Shown piece after piece: positions 1 through 5,972 of a stretch of 12,465 bases of DNA. The stretch comes from Minisyncoccota bacterium (GTDB lineage Bacteria; Patescibacteriota; Minisyncoccia; Phycocordibacterales; CAIJYI01): positions 1 through 12,465 of the forward strand of contig JALNYN010000032.1 of the NCBI GenBank assembly GCA_023229825.1. Direction: 5' to 3'. Each line of letters begins with the position of its first letter. Positions within the stretch are counted from its first letter, which is position 1. Under the pieces are notes generated by a model. It was not told where the DNA came from. It ran no database searches and worked only from the letters and a program-made list of their open reading frames with translations. A program made the position numbers and the translations under genes.

Positions 1-99
1 ATTTCGCGTATGGTCGGCGTATATTTCTCTAATAACTCGAACATCGGGTTTGCGATGTATTCCATAGGGTTTCAAATCAAGTATTTTGTCGTCGCTCAT
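1..99 (-). CDS. N-terminal part of a hypothetical protein, cut by the window edge
   Basis: An open frame starts at an ATG (97-99 on the plus coordinates) and stays open for 33 codons to the window edge, so only the first 33 residues are seen, beginning MSDDKILDLKPYGIHRKP. It lies 1 bp beyond the stop of the upstream 131-residue gene on the same strand. A GAGG sequence seven bases before the ATG lies within the last codons of that gene. The arrangement suggests translational coupling in one operon driven from the promoter at 536-563. I do not recognise the family from this fragment, and it is too short to assign a function. The main support for it being real is the ribosome site, the tight spacing and the uninterrupted frame. 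Confidence 0.6.
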   Translation of the reverse strand, partial: MSDDKILDLKPYGIHRKPDVRVIREIYADHTRN

Positions 100-100
100 T

Positions 101-496
101 CTATACCTCTTCTATCCAATTTTTTTTAAAAAACCGTTGTGCAAGCAGCGGAACATTCTCTGATGGCGGTAACGGTCCGCTCGTAAATACTTCTCCGGAT
201 TCGCAATAGAAAACAAGTCGTTTGTCGTGAACGCTCGTTCCATTTTTCCAATCAACGGAAGAAATAACCAGCTTCTGACAAATTTCTCCTTTATTGATGA
301 ATTTATTGTGAAGCTGCGCGAGATGTCCCGGACTCGCCGATGCCGGCAGCTTTGCGCTCATTAAGACGCTGCCATCCCCATACACCGTAAACAATCTCGG
401 ATCGCGCAGATATTTTTGATATCGCCAATATATATAGACTGCTCGTGATGATAAATACAGCTCCGGTTTTTCGTTCAGCTCGTGAACAATGCTCAT
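101..496 (-). CDS. Hypothetical 131-aa protein with an internal duplication
   Basis: This complete 131-residue protein has an ideal ribosome binding site (AGGAGGA, about five bases before the ATG) and a clear promoter upstream (536-563). No signal peptide or membrane segment is visible, so it is probably cytoplasmic. I do not recognise the family. Residues 34-65 and 93-124 align without gaps at an offset of 59: both contain R-L, G-x-V, S-x-x-L-P-x-S and L-A-Q spaced identically, ending in K. It therefore looks like two copies of one small beta-rich unit. Cysteines are C73 and C98 only. The gene is followed after 1 bp by another frame on the same strand, so the two probably form an operon. Function unknown. 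Confidence 0.8.
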   Translation of the reverse strand: MSIVHELNEKPELYLSSRAVYIYWRYQKYLRDPRLFTVYGDGSVLMSAKLPASASPGHLAQLHNKFINKGEICQKLVISSVDWKNGTSVHDKRLVFYCESGEVFTSGPLPPSENVPLLAQRFFKKNWIEEV

Positions 497-516
497 GAGT
501 TCCTCCTCTAAAGAAC

Positions 517-526
517 ACAGTACTGT
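517..526. promoter_or_regulatory. 10-bp palindrome near the transcription start
   Basis: ACAGTACTGT is a perfect palindrome lying just downstream of the predicted transcription start of the 131-residue gene and before its ribosome site. Together with the larger palindrome at 533-550 it may be a repressor site. This is inferred from position only. Confidence 0.3.
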
Positions 527-532
527 CCCAGA

Positions 533-550
533 AAAATACTATAGTATTTT
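533..550. promoter_or_regulatory. 18-bp perfect palindrome over the -10 box (operator candidate)
   Basis: AAAATACTATAGTATTTT is perfectly self-complementary and covers the whole -10 hexamer of the promoter at 536-563. This is a typical position for a dimeric repressor. No regulator gene is adjacent in the window. Confidence 0.4.
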
Positions 551-563
551 AGATTTTTGTCAA
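536..563 (-). promoter_or_regulatory. Sigma-70-type promoter of the 131-aa gene
   Basis: Read on the minus strand, a perfect TTGACA (558-563) is followed after 16 bp by TAGTAT (536-541). The predicted start of transcription is near 529, which leaves a leader of about 30 nt containing the strong ribosome site. It lies directly downstream of the terminator at 566-597, so this is a fresh transcription unit. Confidence 0.65.
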
Positions 564-565
564 AC

Positions 566-597
566 AAAAAGCCTTCCTCTTCGAAGGAAGGCTTTTT
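566..597 (-). terminator. Rho-independent terminator after the FAD oxidoreductase gene
   Basis: A 13-bp stem (AAAAAGCCTTCCT pairing with AGGAAGGCTTTTT) with a six-base loop sits six bases past the stop codon at 603. A/T tracts on both sides make it potentially bidirectional, but only minus-strand genes flank it. Confidence 0.85.
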
Positions 598-602
598 TAT
601 TT

Positions 603-1841
603 TTATGATGGAATTAACGTTTTCAGATCAAATTCCGGGTTCGACATTTCTTCCGCTTTGCCGGCGACGTTCACTTGTTCTTTGATGAGCTTGGTGATGA
701 TCCCCATCTCCGCCATGTTGTTGAGCAGTGTTGCCCCGATAACGGTGGCGCCTCGGAGAATGATCCTCACCAAAGAGTTCTTTTCGGGGTTGCGCCGATA
801 GATAACGGTTCTTTCCGGAAGCGCACGAGTGTCGCCGATAAAACCGATCGTATCGCCGAATCCGTGGCTGGTTTGGAAGGTGACCATTTTGTACTCTTTT
901 CTTTGTCCTGACATAGCGAGTCCGGCGATCTCTCCATGGGCGCGCGAGTTCATCCAGTTTCCGCACAGCATCGTTTCCTGCAGCGCTTTATCGTTGTACT
1001 CGGCGATATCGCCCGCGGTCCACACGTCGGGAATGCTGGTTTCTAAAAATTCATTGGAAACGATCCCGCGGTGCAAAGAAATACCCGAAGACTTGAGCCA
1101 TTCCGTCGGAAATACCACTCCGATCATACAAAGCACCATGTCGCAGTCGATCGTTTCCGCGTTTTTTAAAACGACTCCGGAAACCTCTTCACCGCCATAG
1201 ACCTGAGTAACCTCCATTTCTCGGATAATTTTGACATCGTTTTTTTCAAGAGTCTGCTCTACTATCTTTCCTTCCGGTTCCGAAAGGAGCGGTTCGGAGA
1301 AATATTTTTCACGCATGACGAGCGTCGTCGCGATATTGAGCGAACGCAGAATTTCCGCTATCTCAAAGCTCACGCAGCCGCTTCCGATCAAAACCGCGTG
1401 TTTTTTTGTTTTCACGGCCTCCATGATCGCTTTCGTATCGTCCAATCCGCGCAGATAAAAAATACCTTTCTTGTCTGACCCCGGGATCGTCCACTTGCGC
1501 GCATGAGCGCCGATCGCGAGCAGCAATTTTTCATATTCCACATCTTCTCCGTTCGAAAGCGTGACCTTCTTCGCTGTGCCGTCGAGTGCGGTCGCAGATA
1601 CCCCGCCGATAAAAGCGATGTTATTTTCTTTGTACCACTCGGGTTTTTTCAGCCAAACGCTTTCCTCCGGCTGTTCTCCGCGCACGAAAGCGGGTTTCGA
1701 AAGCATAACCCGAGAATAGAGCGGGTACGGTTCATCTGAAACAATGGCGATCGTTCCCTCTCCGTCGTTTTTGCGAATCGTTTCCGCTGCTGTTGTCCCG
1801 GCGATACCGCCGCCGACGATGAGATATTTGAAGTGTTGCAT
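603..1841 (-). CDS. FAD/NAD(P)-dependent oxidoreductase, rubredoxin/ferredoxin reductase type
   Basis: This is a two-dinucleotide-domain flavoprotein of the pyridine nucleotide-disulfide reductase superfamily. Such enzymes pass electrons between NAD(P)H and a small redox protein. From the ATG at 1841 it has 412 residues. The FAD-binding GGGIAG is at 10-15, LAIGA at 108-112, the NAD(P)-binding GSGCVSFE at 153-160, and the second FAD motif AGDIAE at 276-281. No redox-active CxxC or CxxxxC disulfide is visible, which favours the rubredoxin-reductase/NirB-like FAD branch over thioredoxin reductase. An in-frame TTG at 1859 adds six residues; I prefer the ATG because the extra residues are poorly suited to the fold. 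No Shine-Dalgarno is seen. It lies downstream of a ferredoxin and a NifU-type gene on the same strand, so that ferredoxin is the likely partner (inference). Confidence 0.88.
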   Translation of the reverse strand: MQHFKYLIVGGGIAGTTAAETIRKNDGEGTIAIVSDEPYPLYSRVMLSKPAFVRGEQPEESVWLKKPEWYKENNIAFIGGVSATALDGTAKKVTLSNGEDVEYEKLLLAIGAHARKWTIPGSDKKGIFYLRGLDDTKAIMEAVKTKKHAVLIGSGCVSFEIAEILRSLNIATTLVMREKYFSEPLLSEPEGKIVEQTLEKNDVKIIREMEVTQVYGGEEVSGVVLKNAETIDCDMVLCMIGVVFPTEWLKSSGISLHRGIVSNEFLETSIPDVWTAGDIAEYNDKALQETMLCGNWMNSRAHGEIAGLAMSGQRKEYKMVTFQTSHGFGDTIGFIGDTRALPERTVIYRRNPEKNSLVRIILRGATVIGATLLNNMAEMGIITKLIKEQVNVAGKAEEMSNPEFDLKTLIPS

Positions 1842-1850
1842 ATTATAAAA

Positions 1851-1990
1851 AATTTTCAATTTCCAATTTTACAATTTTCAATGAATTTACAATGATCCAA
1901 TTTTTAATTTCAAACCCGAACGATGTCGGCGTGTTTGAAAATTTTTTTATTGAAAATTGATTGAAAATTAAAAATTGTAAATTGAAAATT
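1851..1990. repeat. Long imperfect inverted repeat, AATTTTCAATT word type
   Basis: The gap between the ferredoxin and the oxidoreductase is filled with variations of AATTTTCAATT. The outer roughly 33 nt of each side match as an inverted repeat with about one substitution and one gap. A second inner pair, TTTCAAAC (1908-1915) and GTTTGAAA (1933-1940), encloses a GC-richer core containing AACGATGTCGG. It is not coding. It is one of the element family described in the findings. Confidence 0.7.
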
Positions 1991-2011
1991 ATTATCAACA
2001 AAAACCAAAAT

Positions 2012-2272
2012 TTACTTCGGAAAGATCTTATTTCCTTCCTTATCGAACAGCAATATCGCTTTAGTCGGGCATGATTCAGCCGACATGATAAGCGTTTCGT
2101 CATCGACGGCATTCGCGTCGGTTACGACCACTTTGCTCTCGTCATCAAGCTGATACATCGCATCAGCTACGGCGATACAGGAAACTGCGGCGATGCAAAG
2201 GTCGCGGTCGACCACGATCTTTCCGATAACAGATCCTTCTTTTGTTCTTGGATATTCTCTTTCGTTAGCCAT
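2012..2272 (-). CDS. Ferredoxin with three cysteines, probable [3Fe-4S] or atypical [4Fe-4S] type
   Basis: This acidic protein of 86 residues carries a single-cluster ferredoxin pattern: C26, C32 and C68-P69, with A29 where a four-cysteine ferredoxin has its second ligand (the sequence around it is DRDLCIAAVSC). The family knowledge is that small ferredoxins with C-x5-C...C-P bind a [3Fe-4S] cluster, or a [4Fe-4S] cluster with a non-cysteine fourth ligand. It is soluble, with no export signal. It lies between a NifU-type cluster carrier and an NAD(P)H-dependent flavoprotein, all on the same strand. The simple reading is that NifU helps supply the cluster and the flavoprotein exchanges electrons with this protein. 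There is no Shine-Dalgarno before the ATG; the upstream gap is filled by an inverted repeat (2286-2369). Confidence 0.87.
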   Translation of the reverse strand: MANEREYPRTKEGSVIGKIVVDRDLCIAAVSCIAVADAMYQLDDESKVVVTDANAVDDETLIMSAESCPTKAILLFDKEGNKIFPK

Positions 2273-2285
2273 ATATTTTTTGTTG

Positions 2286-2369
2286 AGCTTATAGCTTATA
2301 GGTTTTAGCTTATAGACATCACATAGAGTCGTTCGTCGTCTATAAGCTATAACCTAACAGCTATAAGCT
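2286..2369. repeat. Inverted repeat, AGCTTATAG word type
   Basis: Two 32-nt arms (2286-2317 and 2338-2369) match as an inverted repeat at 29 of 32 positions, separated by a 20-nt core with GTCGTTCGTC. A second copy of the same arm type lies at 8665-8742. It fills the gap between the NifU-type gene and the ferredoxin gene. Confidence 0.85.
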
Positions 2370-2380
2370 AAAATTAATAA

Positions 2381-2617
2381 TCATTCAAATATTACCTTGG
2401 TGATCTCCGGCACTTCTTCGGCAAGCATCGGTTTTACCACCCGATTGACGGTTATCGTCAATAACTGACACTGCGAACATGTTCCTTCAAATCGAAGGAT
2501 CGCCGCGTCGCCGCGCACTTCCGACAGAGAAACATCGCCGCCATGCATCTGTATGTACGGCCGTATTTTCTCAAGCACCGCCGTAATTTTTTCTTCCAAT
2601 GTCATCCTCTCTATCAT
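2381..2617 (-). CDS. NifU C-terminal-domain protein (Fe-S cluster scaffold/carrier)
   Basis: This is a stand-alone NifU C-terminal domain of about 78 residues, the type that holds a labile Fe-S cluster and hands it to target proteins. Seen directly are the family's opening EKIRPYIQMHGGDV, the central cluster-binding C-S-Q-C, and the closing EVPEITKVIFE. The frame is open further upstream to 2641, but a start there would lie inside the terminator hairpin at 2632-2657, so translation must begin at the ATG at 2617 or at 2605. A GAGAGG directly abuts the 2605 ATG with no spacing, so it cannot decide between them. The gene heads the redox set with the ferredoxin and FAD oxidoreductase. Confidence 0.88.
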   Translation of the reverse strand: MIERMTLEEKITAVLEKIRPYIQMHGGDVSLSEVRGDAAILRFEGTCSQCQLLTITVNRVVKPMLAEEVPEITKVIFE

Positions 2618-2631
2618 AACAAGGAGCAAAA

Positions 2632-2657
2632 CAAAAGCCAAGTTTCCTTGGCTTTTG
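2632..2657 (-). terminator. Rho-independent terminator after the anti-sigma gene
   Basis: A perfect 11-bp stem (CAAAAGCCAAG with CTTGGCTTTTG) with a four-base loop is followed on the minus strand by TTTTG. It lies 15 bp past the stop at 2673 and separates the sigma/anti-sigma unit from the redox genes. Confidence 0.85.
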
Positions 2658-2672
2658 TTTGTTGTTTCTCAA

Positions 2673-4370
2673 TTACGCTCCCGTCGTAAACTGATGCTCT
2701 GTGCTTGTTCCGGTGTTGCCTGCCGCGTCCTTTCCTTCGAGAACGAAGTAATAGGTTGTGCTGGTGGCAAGTCCGGTAAGCGCAAATGAATGATTAAGTG
2801 AAAGAGCGTTCTCCGATCTTGTATAGGGTGCGGTCGATAAAACGAGCGGGGTTGCGGTTCCGTAATACATTTTTCCAGAAGCATTCTCGCTGGTATTCCA
2901 TGAAACGGTCGCGGTTTCCGAAGCGTGCGCGACGGCGATACTGGAGAATGTCGGGGTGGTTGTGTCCGGAACAACAGCGGTTTTAAACGAATTCGTGGTG
3001 CTGGTGGCGCTGTTTCCTGACGGATCTTTTGCGACGATCACAAAATGATACGTCGTATCAGCCGTAAGTCCGGAGAGGTTCGCTTCTTGATTCGTGCGAG
3101 ATGTCGAAAGCGTTACTGACGATCCGAATGAAGTGGTCGTTCCATACAAGAGCTCGGCCGTTGCGTTTTCATTGGTATTCCAGACGATCTTTGAGGTTGT
3201 TGGGGTTACGGTCGAAGCAATTCCTGAAATAACGGGTGCGATCGTATCTACCGTTGTGGTAGCGGTGGTGGTGGTGGTGCATGCGCCCGTACGGTCACCA
3301 TGTTTCAAATGTGCATTTACCGCAGAGGATGAAATGTTTATAGTCGTCCCTTTGTGGCAAACATTGATCTTCTTTCCGATCCCGATCCATCCGAGGAATC
3401 CTTTTTTGTCATCATCTTTGTCTTTTTCATTATCTCTCTCATCCCTGTCGTCGTCTCGATCATGATCGTCGTACTTCCTATTATTGTCGTTATATTTTTT
3501 GTCGTCGTCTTTTTTATTCTTTTTATTTTCATCAAAGACCTGTTTTGTGACAAGCGTATTTTCTTTTTCGGTGATCGTAACTCTTTGAGTATCTTTTTTG
3601 GTATTCAAAGCCAATTTTGTCGTCGTGGTGGTGCTGGCGATCGTGGTACTGACCGTAATATTGAACTGATTTTTATGTTCCTGAACTTTTGCCACGATGA
3701 CAGGATTTTGATTTGCCGCGGATGAAACTTGTGCAAGCATTTTGTCGATCGCTGTCTGTATGCTCTGCGCGCCCGATGTATTCCCGCTGTTTGTCAGATC
3801 TGTCTTTATGGCCTGCAAATACGCGATGGTAGCACTCAGGCGGTTGACGGCATCACCGACAACGGCGGGCGAACTTGTGGAACCGCCATGATAAACGGGG
3901 GTGGCGGGTACGGTGCCGGTCGCAATTGTTGCCGCAAGCGCTCTCGTACTGGTCGAAGTAACAACATTCGTGCTCAAACCGGCGAGAATGGTATTTCCCT
4001 GTTCTATCCTTTTTTGCGCATATTTCAAGCGCATCTCTCCTTGGTTTTTGGTCGGCGCAAGAGAAATAACGATCTTTTCTTTCAGTACGGACAGCGGGAA
4101 CAGGGCATCGCCCGGCTGAGCACTATCGGCATAGGCAAAGGCGACACTGGTTCCGCTGAAGAGGACGGCGACCATAAGTGCGACGGCGACACTGGTCTGC
4201 AACCTGAATGAGGAGAACGAATCAGCGATCTTCTGCCAGAAATAGACTTTTTCCGGGGTGGCGATCCCCTTCTCTATCTTTCTCCATAAAACGCCTTTCT
4301 CTTGCTCCGAAAGAGGTTTGACGGAAACATTATTCAAACGCGATTCGATATCATTATTATTGTTTTTCAT
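2673..4370 (-). CDS. Membrane-anchored anti-sigma-like protein with DUF5667-type region and two Fn3-like domains
   Basis: From the ATG at 4370 the protein has 565 residues (an in-frame upstream start would lie in an AT-rich inverted repeat). Residues 1-57 form a short cytoplasmic part, 58-82 a single membrane segment, and about 82-215 a helical outer region beginning SAQPGDALFPLSVLKEKI, the hallmark of DUF5667. A Thr/Ser stretch and a very charged D/K/N/R segment (280-323) follow. Then comes a compact motif with C338-H339-K-G, H354, H357-G-D and C364, and two fibronectin-III-like domains (about 376-465 and 468-563). It lies downstream of an ECF sigma gene on the same strand. Known sigma/anti-sigma pairs have this order, so the cytoplasmic part probably holds the sigma factor while the outer part senses envelope state (inference). 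The ligand is unknown. Confidence 0.8.
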   Translation of the reverse strand: MKNNNNDIESRLNNVSVKPLSEQEKGVLWRKIEKGIATPEKVYFWQKIADSFSSFRLQTSVAVALMVAVLFSGTSVAFAYADSAQPGDALFPLSVLKEKIVISLAPTKNQGEMRLKYAQKRIEQGNTILAGLSTNVVTSTSTRALAATIATGTVPATPVYHGGSTSSPAVVGDAVNRLSATIAYLQAIKTDLTNSGNTSGAQSIQTAIDKMLAQVSSAANQNPVIVAKVQEHKNQFNITVSTTIASTTTTTKLALNTKKDTQRVTITEKENTLVTKQVFDENKKNKKDDDKKYNDNNRKYDDHDRDDDRDERDNEKDKDDDKKGFLGWIGIGKKINVCHKGTTINISSSAVNAHLKHGDRTGACTTTTTATTTVDTIAPVISGIASTVTPTTSKIVWNTNENATAELLYGTTTSFGSSVTLSTSRTNQEANLSGLTADTTYHFVIVAKDPSGNSATSTTNSFKTAVVPDTTTPTFSSIAVAHASETATVSWNTSENASGKMYYGTATPLVLSTAPYTRSENALSLNHSFALTGLATSTTYYFVLEGKDAAGNTGTSTEHQFTTGA

Positions 4371-4382
4371 ATGTTTTTTATC

Positions 4383-4474
4383 GATAGAAAAATATAAAAA
4401 TAAAAAAATAGAAAAGATTGTGAAATGTAACGACACGGCACTGTTCTATTTTTCTATTTTTATATTTTCCTATT
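4383..4474. repeat. Inverted repeat, ATAGAAAAATA word type
   Basis: Arms 4383-4413 and 4444-4474 (31 nt) match as an inverted repeat at 28 of 31 positions. The 30-nt core contains TAACGACACGG. It lies between the sigma and anti-sigma genes, inside what should be one transcript. Confidence 0.8.
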
Positions 4475-4505
4475 TGTTAATTAGTTGTAATGATCCTATT
4501 TTCTA

Positions 4506-5021
4506 TTATCTATTTTCCATTCTCGTTCGCAGCATCGCCAGTGCGCGGTGATGGCGGACCTTAGCGGTCCCTTCGTCGATCCCAAGGATCTTCGCCGCTT
4601 CTGCGAGTTTCATTCCACTCCAATATCGCAAGCGCAGAATTTCCTGATACTTCTCAGAAAGCGTCCCGATATGTCGGAGTAAAAATCGATGATCCTCGTG
4701 TTCTTCCGTAAAACCCTCGTCGATCTCCGATCCTTCGAGCGACACATCATTTTTCTTGGACTTATAAAACCGTGCGATCTTTTTTTTCGCGATCAGAAAC
4801 ATGAATCCGTAGAATTCTTCCGGCGTGCGATACGAAAATTTTTTGAGCGCTTTCCAAAGATCAATAAATGTCTCTTGCGTAATATCCATCGCGTCTTCCC
4901 GCCGTTCCACATGCGAACAGGCATAAGAAAAGACCCGCGGTTCCAGCACTTCAAAGATCTCCCGAAATGCTTCATGATCCCGATCTTTCGATCTTTCAAC
5001 AAGAATTTTCAATTTTTCCAT
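4506..5021 (-). CDS. ECF-type RNA polymerase sigma factor
   Basis: This sigma-70 family protein of 171 residues has the two-domain layout of ECF sigma factors. Region 2 spans about 17-90, with DAMDITQETFIDLW at 43-56 and the DNA-melting/-10-binding helix ending FYGFMFLIAKKKIARFYKSKK. A short acidic linker (92-115) follows. Region 4 spans about 118-168, with a helix-turn-helix around LAEAAKILGIDEGTAKVRHHRALAMLR that reads the -35 element. The gene is followed, after an inverted repeat, by a membrane-anchored anti-sigma-like gene. Its own upstream region holds an ECF-like promoter and inverted copies of GGTGTAA, so self-activation is plausible. There is no strong ribosome site, only a GGAAAAG upstream. 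Confidence 0.92.
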   Translation of the reverse strand: MEKLKILVERSKDRDHEAFREIFEVLEPRVFSYACSHVERREDAMDITQETFIDLWKALKKFSYRTPEEFYGFMFLIAKKKIARFYKSKKNDVSLEGSEIDEGFTEEHEDHRFLLRHIGTLSEKYQEILRLRYWSGMKLAEAAKILGIDEGTAKVRHHRALAMLRTRMENR

Positions 5022-5030
5022 GGTTTTACG

Positions 5031-5087
5031 CTTTTCCGGTGTAACGATATCGTTTACACCATTAGTATGACACTTTACACCGAAAAG
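5031..5087. promoter_or_regulatory. Inverted GGTGTAA motifs in the sigma gene leader
   Basis: CTTTTCCGGTGTAA at 5031-5044 faces its near-complement TTACACCGAAAAG at 5075-5087. Between them another TTTACACC (5053-5060) forms, with the first, a near-palindrome centred on ACGATATCGT (5043-5052). This gives three GGTGTAA copies in about 55 bp, overlapping the predicted promoter and leader. They look like a binding-site cluster or a structured leader. Confidence 0.5.
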
Positions 5088-5093
5088 GTTACA
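5066..5093 (-). promoter_or_regulatory. ECF-like promoter of the sigma gene
   Basis: On the minus strand TGTAAC (5088-5093) is followed after 16 bp by GTCATA (5066-5071). This resembles the AAC/GTC pattern of ECF promoters. The start of transcription would be near 5058, giving a leader of about 37 nt. Autoregulation is inferred from this resemblance. Confidence 0.4.
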
Positions 5094-5189
5094 TTGGCGA
5101 GCATAGATATTAAGTATATCCGTGAGTGTGTTTGCACCGCGAAGTCCCCCCTTGCGATAGCTTGGGGATTAAGCAAAATTGTGCCTGCA

Positions 5190-5211
5190 CTGCGTAGCTT
5201 TAGCGAAGCAG
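5190..5211. other. Hairpin at the 3' edge of tRNA-Ala
   Basis: CTGC and GCAG blocks, extended by CA/TG outside, enclose a loop with a TAGC/GCGA segment directly after the tRNA's last base on the minus strand. It has no T-tract. It may mark the processing or termination point of the tRNA transcript. The rest of 5094-5189 shows no gene or clear structure. Confidence 0.35.
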
Positions 5212-5284
5212 TGGACCGTACCGGACTTGAACCGGTTACCTCATCCATGCCATGGATGCGCTCTACCAGGTGAGCTAACGGCCC
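5212..5284 (-). tRNA. tRNA-Ala (anticodon GGC)
   Basis: A complete 73-nt cloverleaf is seen on the minus strand. The acceptor GGGCCGT pairs with ACGGTCC, the D stem is GCTC/GAGC, the anticodon stem CATCC/GGATG has loop ATGGCAT (anticodon GGC), and the T stem is ACCGG/CCGGT with loop TTCAAGT. G3:U70 is present, the known identity element of alanine tRNAs. The discriminator is A and CCA is not encoded. It reads GCC and, by wobble, GCU codons. Confidence 0.96.
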
Positions 5285-5302
5285 GACGAAGTATAAGGGA
5301 CT

Positions 5303-5332
5303 AGTATAAGGAAAAGGTCGACGACGATACAA
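5303..5332 (-). promoter_or_regulatory. Promoter of tRNA-Ala
   Basis: On the minus strand TTGTAT (5327-5332) is followed after 18 bp by TATACT (5303-5308), with start near 5296, 12 bases before the tRNA. A second CTTATACT lies 13 bp further on (5290-5295), so a direct repeat of the -10 box is present. The spacer contains GTCGTCGAC. Confidence 0.5.
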
Positions 5333-5387
5333 ACTGCTATTTCCCGATACAAAGACATACTACTACAAAAATCTGTTTATTTCAATA

Positions 5388-5413
5388 AAAAAAGGGCGAG
5401 ATATTTCCCGCCC
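5388..5413 (-). terminator. Rho-independent terminator of the 122-aa membrane protein gene
   Basis: On the minus strand a GGGCG/CGCCC stem with a ten-base loop is followed by seven T. It lies within ten bases of the stop at 5422 and separates the gene from tRNA-Ala. Confidence 0.7.
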
Positions 5414-5421
5414 CCCCCTGC

Positions 5422-5790
5422 TTATTTTTGAACATCGTCGCGACGACAACACTCACTAAGTCCGAGTATATATTTACGAAATAATTGGATTGCCGCAATA
5501 ATAACAACAAACAAAACGATTCCGATTGGAATGGTTATTAACGGGAACGACAATTTCCAAAGAACGAGCCCGTACGCAATAATAAATATTGGCTGACCGA
5601 ACTTAAAGACATATTCATTCACATCGACACCGCGGATGTGATAGTAATATGAAATACCTGTTCCACCCATAAAGAGAATGACGGAAGCAGAAACAATGAC
5701 GATCGGATGCGTATACCACGCCAAAGGTAAAAGCAAACAGCCAAGGTCTGACATAAACAGCGAAAAGTTCTTTAAAAATGTGTGTATCAT
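5422..5790 (-). CDS. Small integral membrane protein of unknown function
   Basis: The protein has 122 residues and is mostly hydrophobic, with three or four membrane segments: a possible one at about 9-25, then about 30-47, 67-83 and 85-103. The tail is short and polar with a Cys-Cys pair and charged residues (ECCRRDDVQK), likely cytoplasmic. I do not recognise the family. The start is well fixed: AGGAG lies six bases before the ATG, and a near-ideal promoter (5829-5856) lies upstream. It is a single-gene unit ending at the terminator 5388-5413. Confidence 0.75.
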   Translation of the reverse strand: MIHTFLKNFSLFMSDLGCLLLPLAWYTHPIVIVSASVILFMGGTGISYYYHIRGVDVNEYVFKFGQPIFIIAYGLVLWKLSFPLITIPIGIVLFVVIIAAIQLFRKYILGLSECCRRDDVQK

Positions 5791-5828
5791 CTTTTTCTCC
5801 TTTTGCGTGCAAGAACAATCCGATGTTC

Positions 5829-5856
5829 AGTATACTCGCTTTCTTTTTTTATTCAA
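5829..5856 (-). promoter_or_regulatory. Sigma-70-type promoter of the 122-aa gene
   Basis: On the minus strand TTGAAT (5851-5856) is followed after 16 bp by TATACT (5829-5834), with the start near 5822 and a leader of about 30 nt that contains AGGAG. Confidence 0.65.
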
Positions 5857-5883
5857 ACCCAGAGAACGCCCGTCCATATTCTA

Positions 5884-5918
5884 TAATCTGTAATCAGTAA
5901 TCTTTAATCGGTAATCTG
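5884..5918. repeat. 7-bp tandem repeat (TAATCNG) x5
   Basis: Five consecutive seven-base units share TAATC: TAATCTG, TAATCAG, TAATCTT, TAATCGG, TAATCTG. Two further units occur in the opposite orientation at about 10989-11005. The location is the gap between two divergent membrane-protein genes. Confidence 0.8.
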
Positions 5919-5957
5919 GAATGTCCGTTTTCCCTGTCGCGTTCTCGTCAATCGTAG

Positions 5958-5963
5958 TATAAT
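5958..5963 (+). promoter_or_regulatory. -10 box giving a leaderless mRNA
   Basis: A perfect TATAAT ends nine bases before the ATG at 5973, so transcription should begin two or three bases before the start codon. No convincing -35 box is seen. Confidence 0.5.
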
Positions 5964-5972
5964 GAGCCCAAC

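Noticed and set aside
1843..2112. Minus-strand open frame across the ferredoxin end and the gap
   Set aside because: Most of it translates the AATTTTCAATT inverted repeat, and it overlaps the ferredoxin in another frame.
3354..4211. Plus-strand open frames over the anti-sigma gene
   Set aside because: They are mirror images of the low-complexity Asp/Lys and Thr/Ser regions of the minus-strand gene.
4689..5273. Open frame of 194 codons on the plus strand
   Set aside because: It runs antisense through the sigma factor gene, across its promoter and into tRNA-Ala, so it is a chance frame.
5075..5332. Minus-strand open frame of 85 codons
   Set aside because: It contains the whole tRNA-Ala gene and its promoter.
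5407..5418. Run of cytosines as a phase-variable tract
   Set aside because: It is outside any coding region or promoter and is explained by the 3' side of the terminator stem next to the 122-residue gene.
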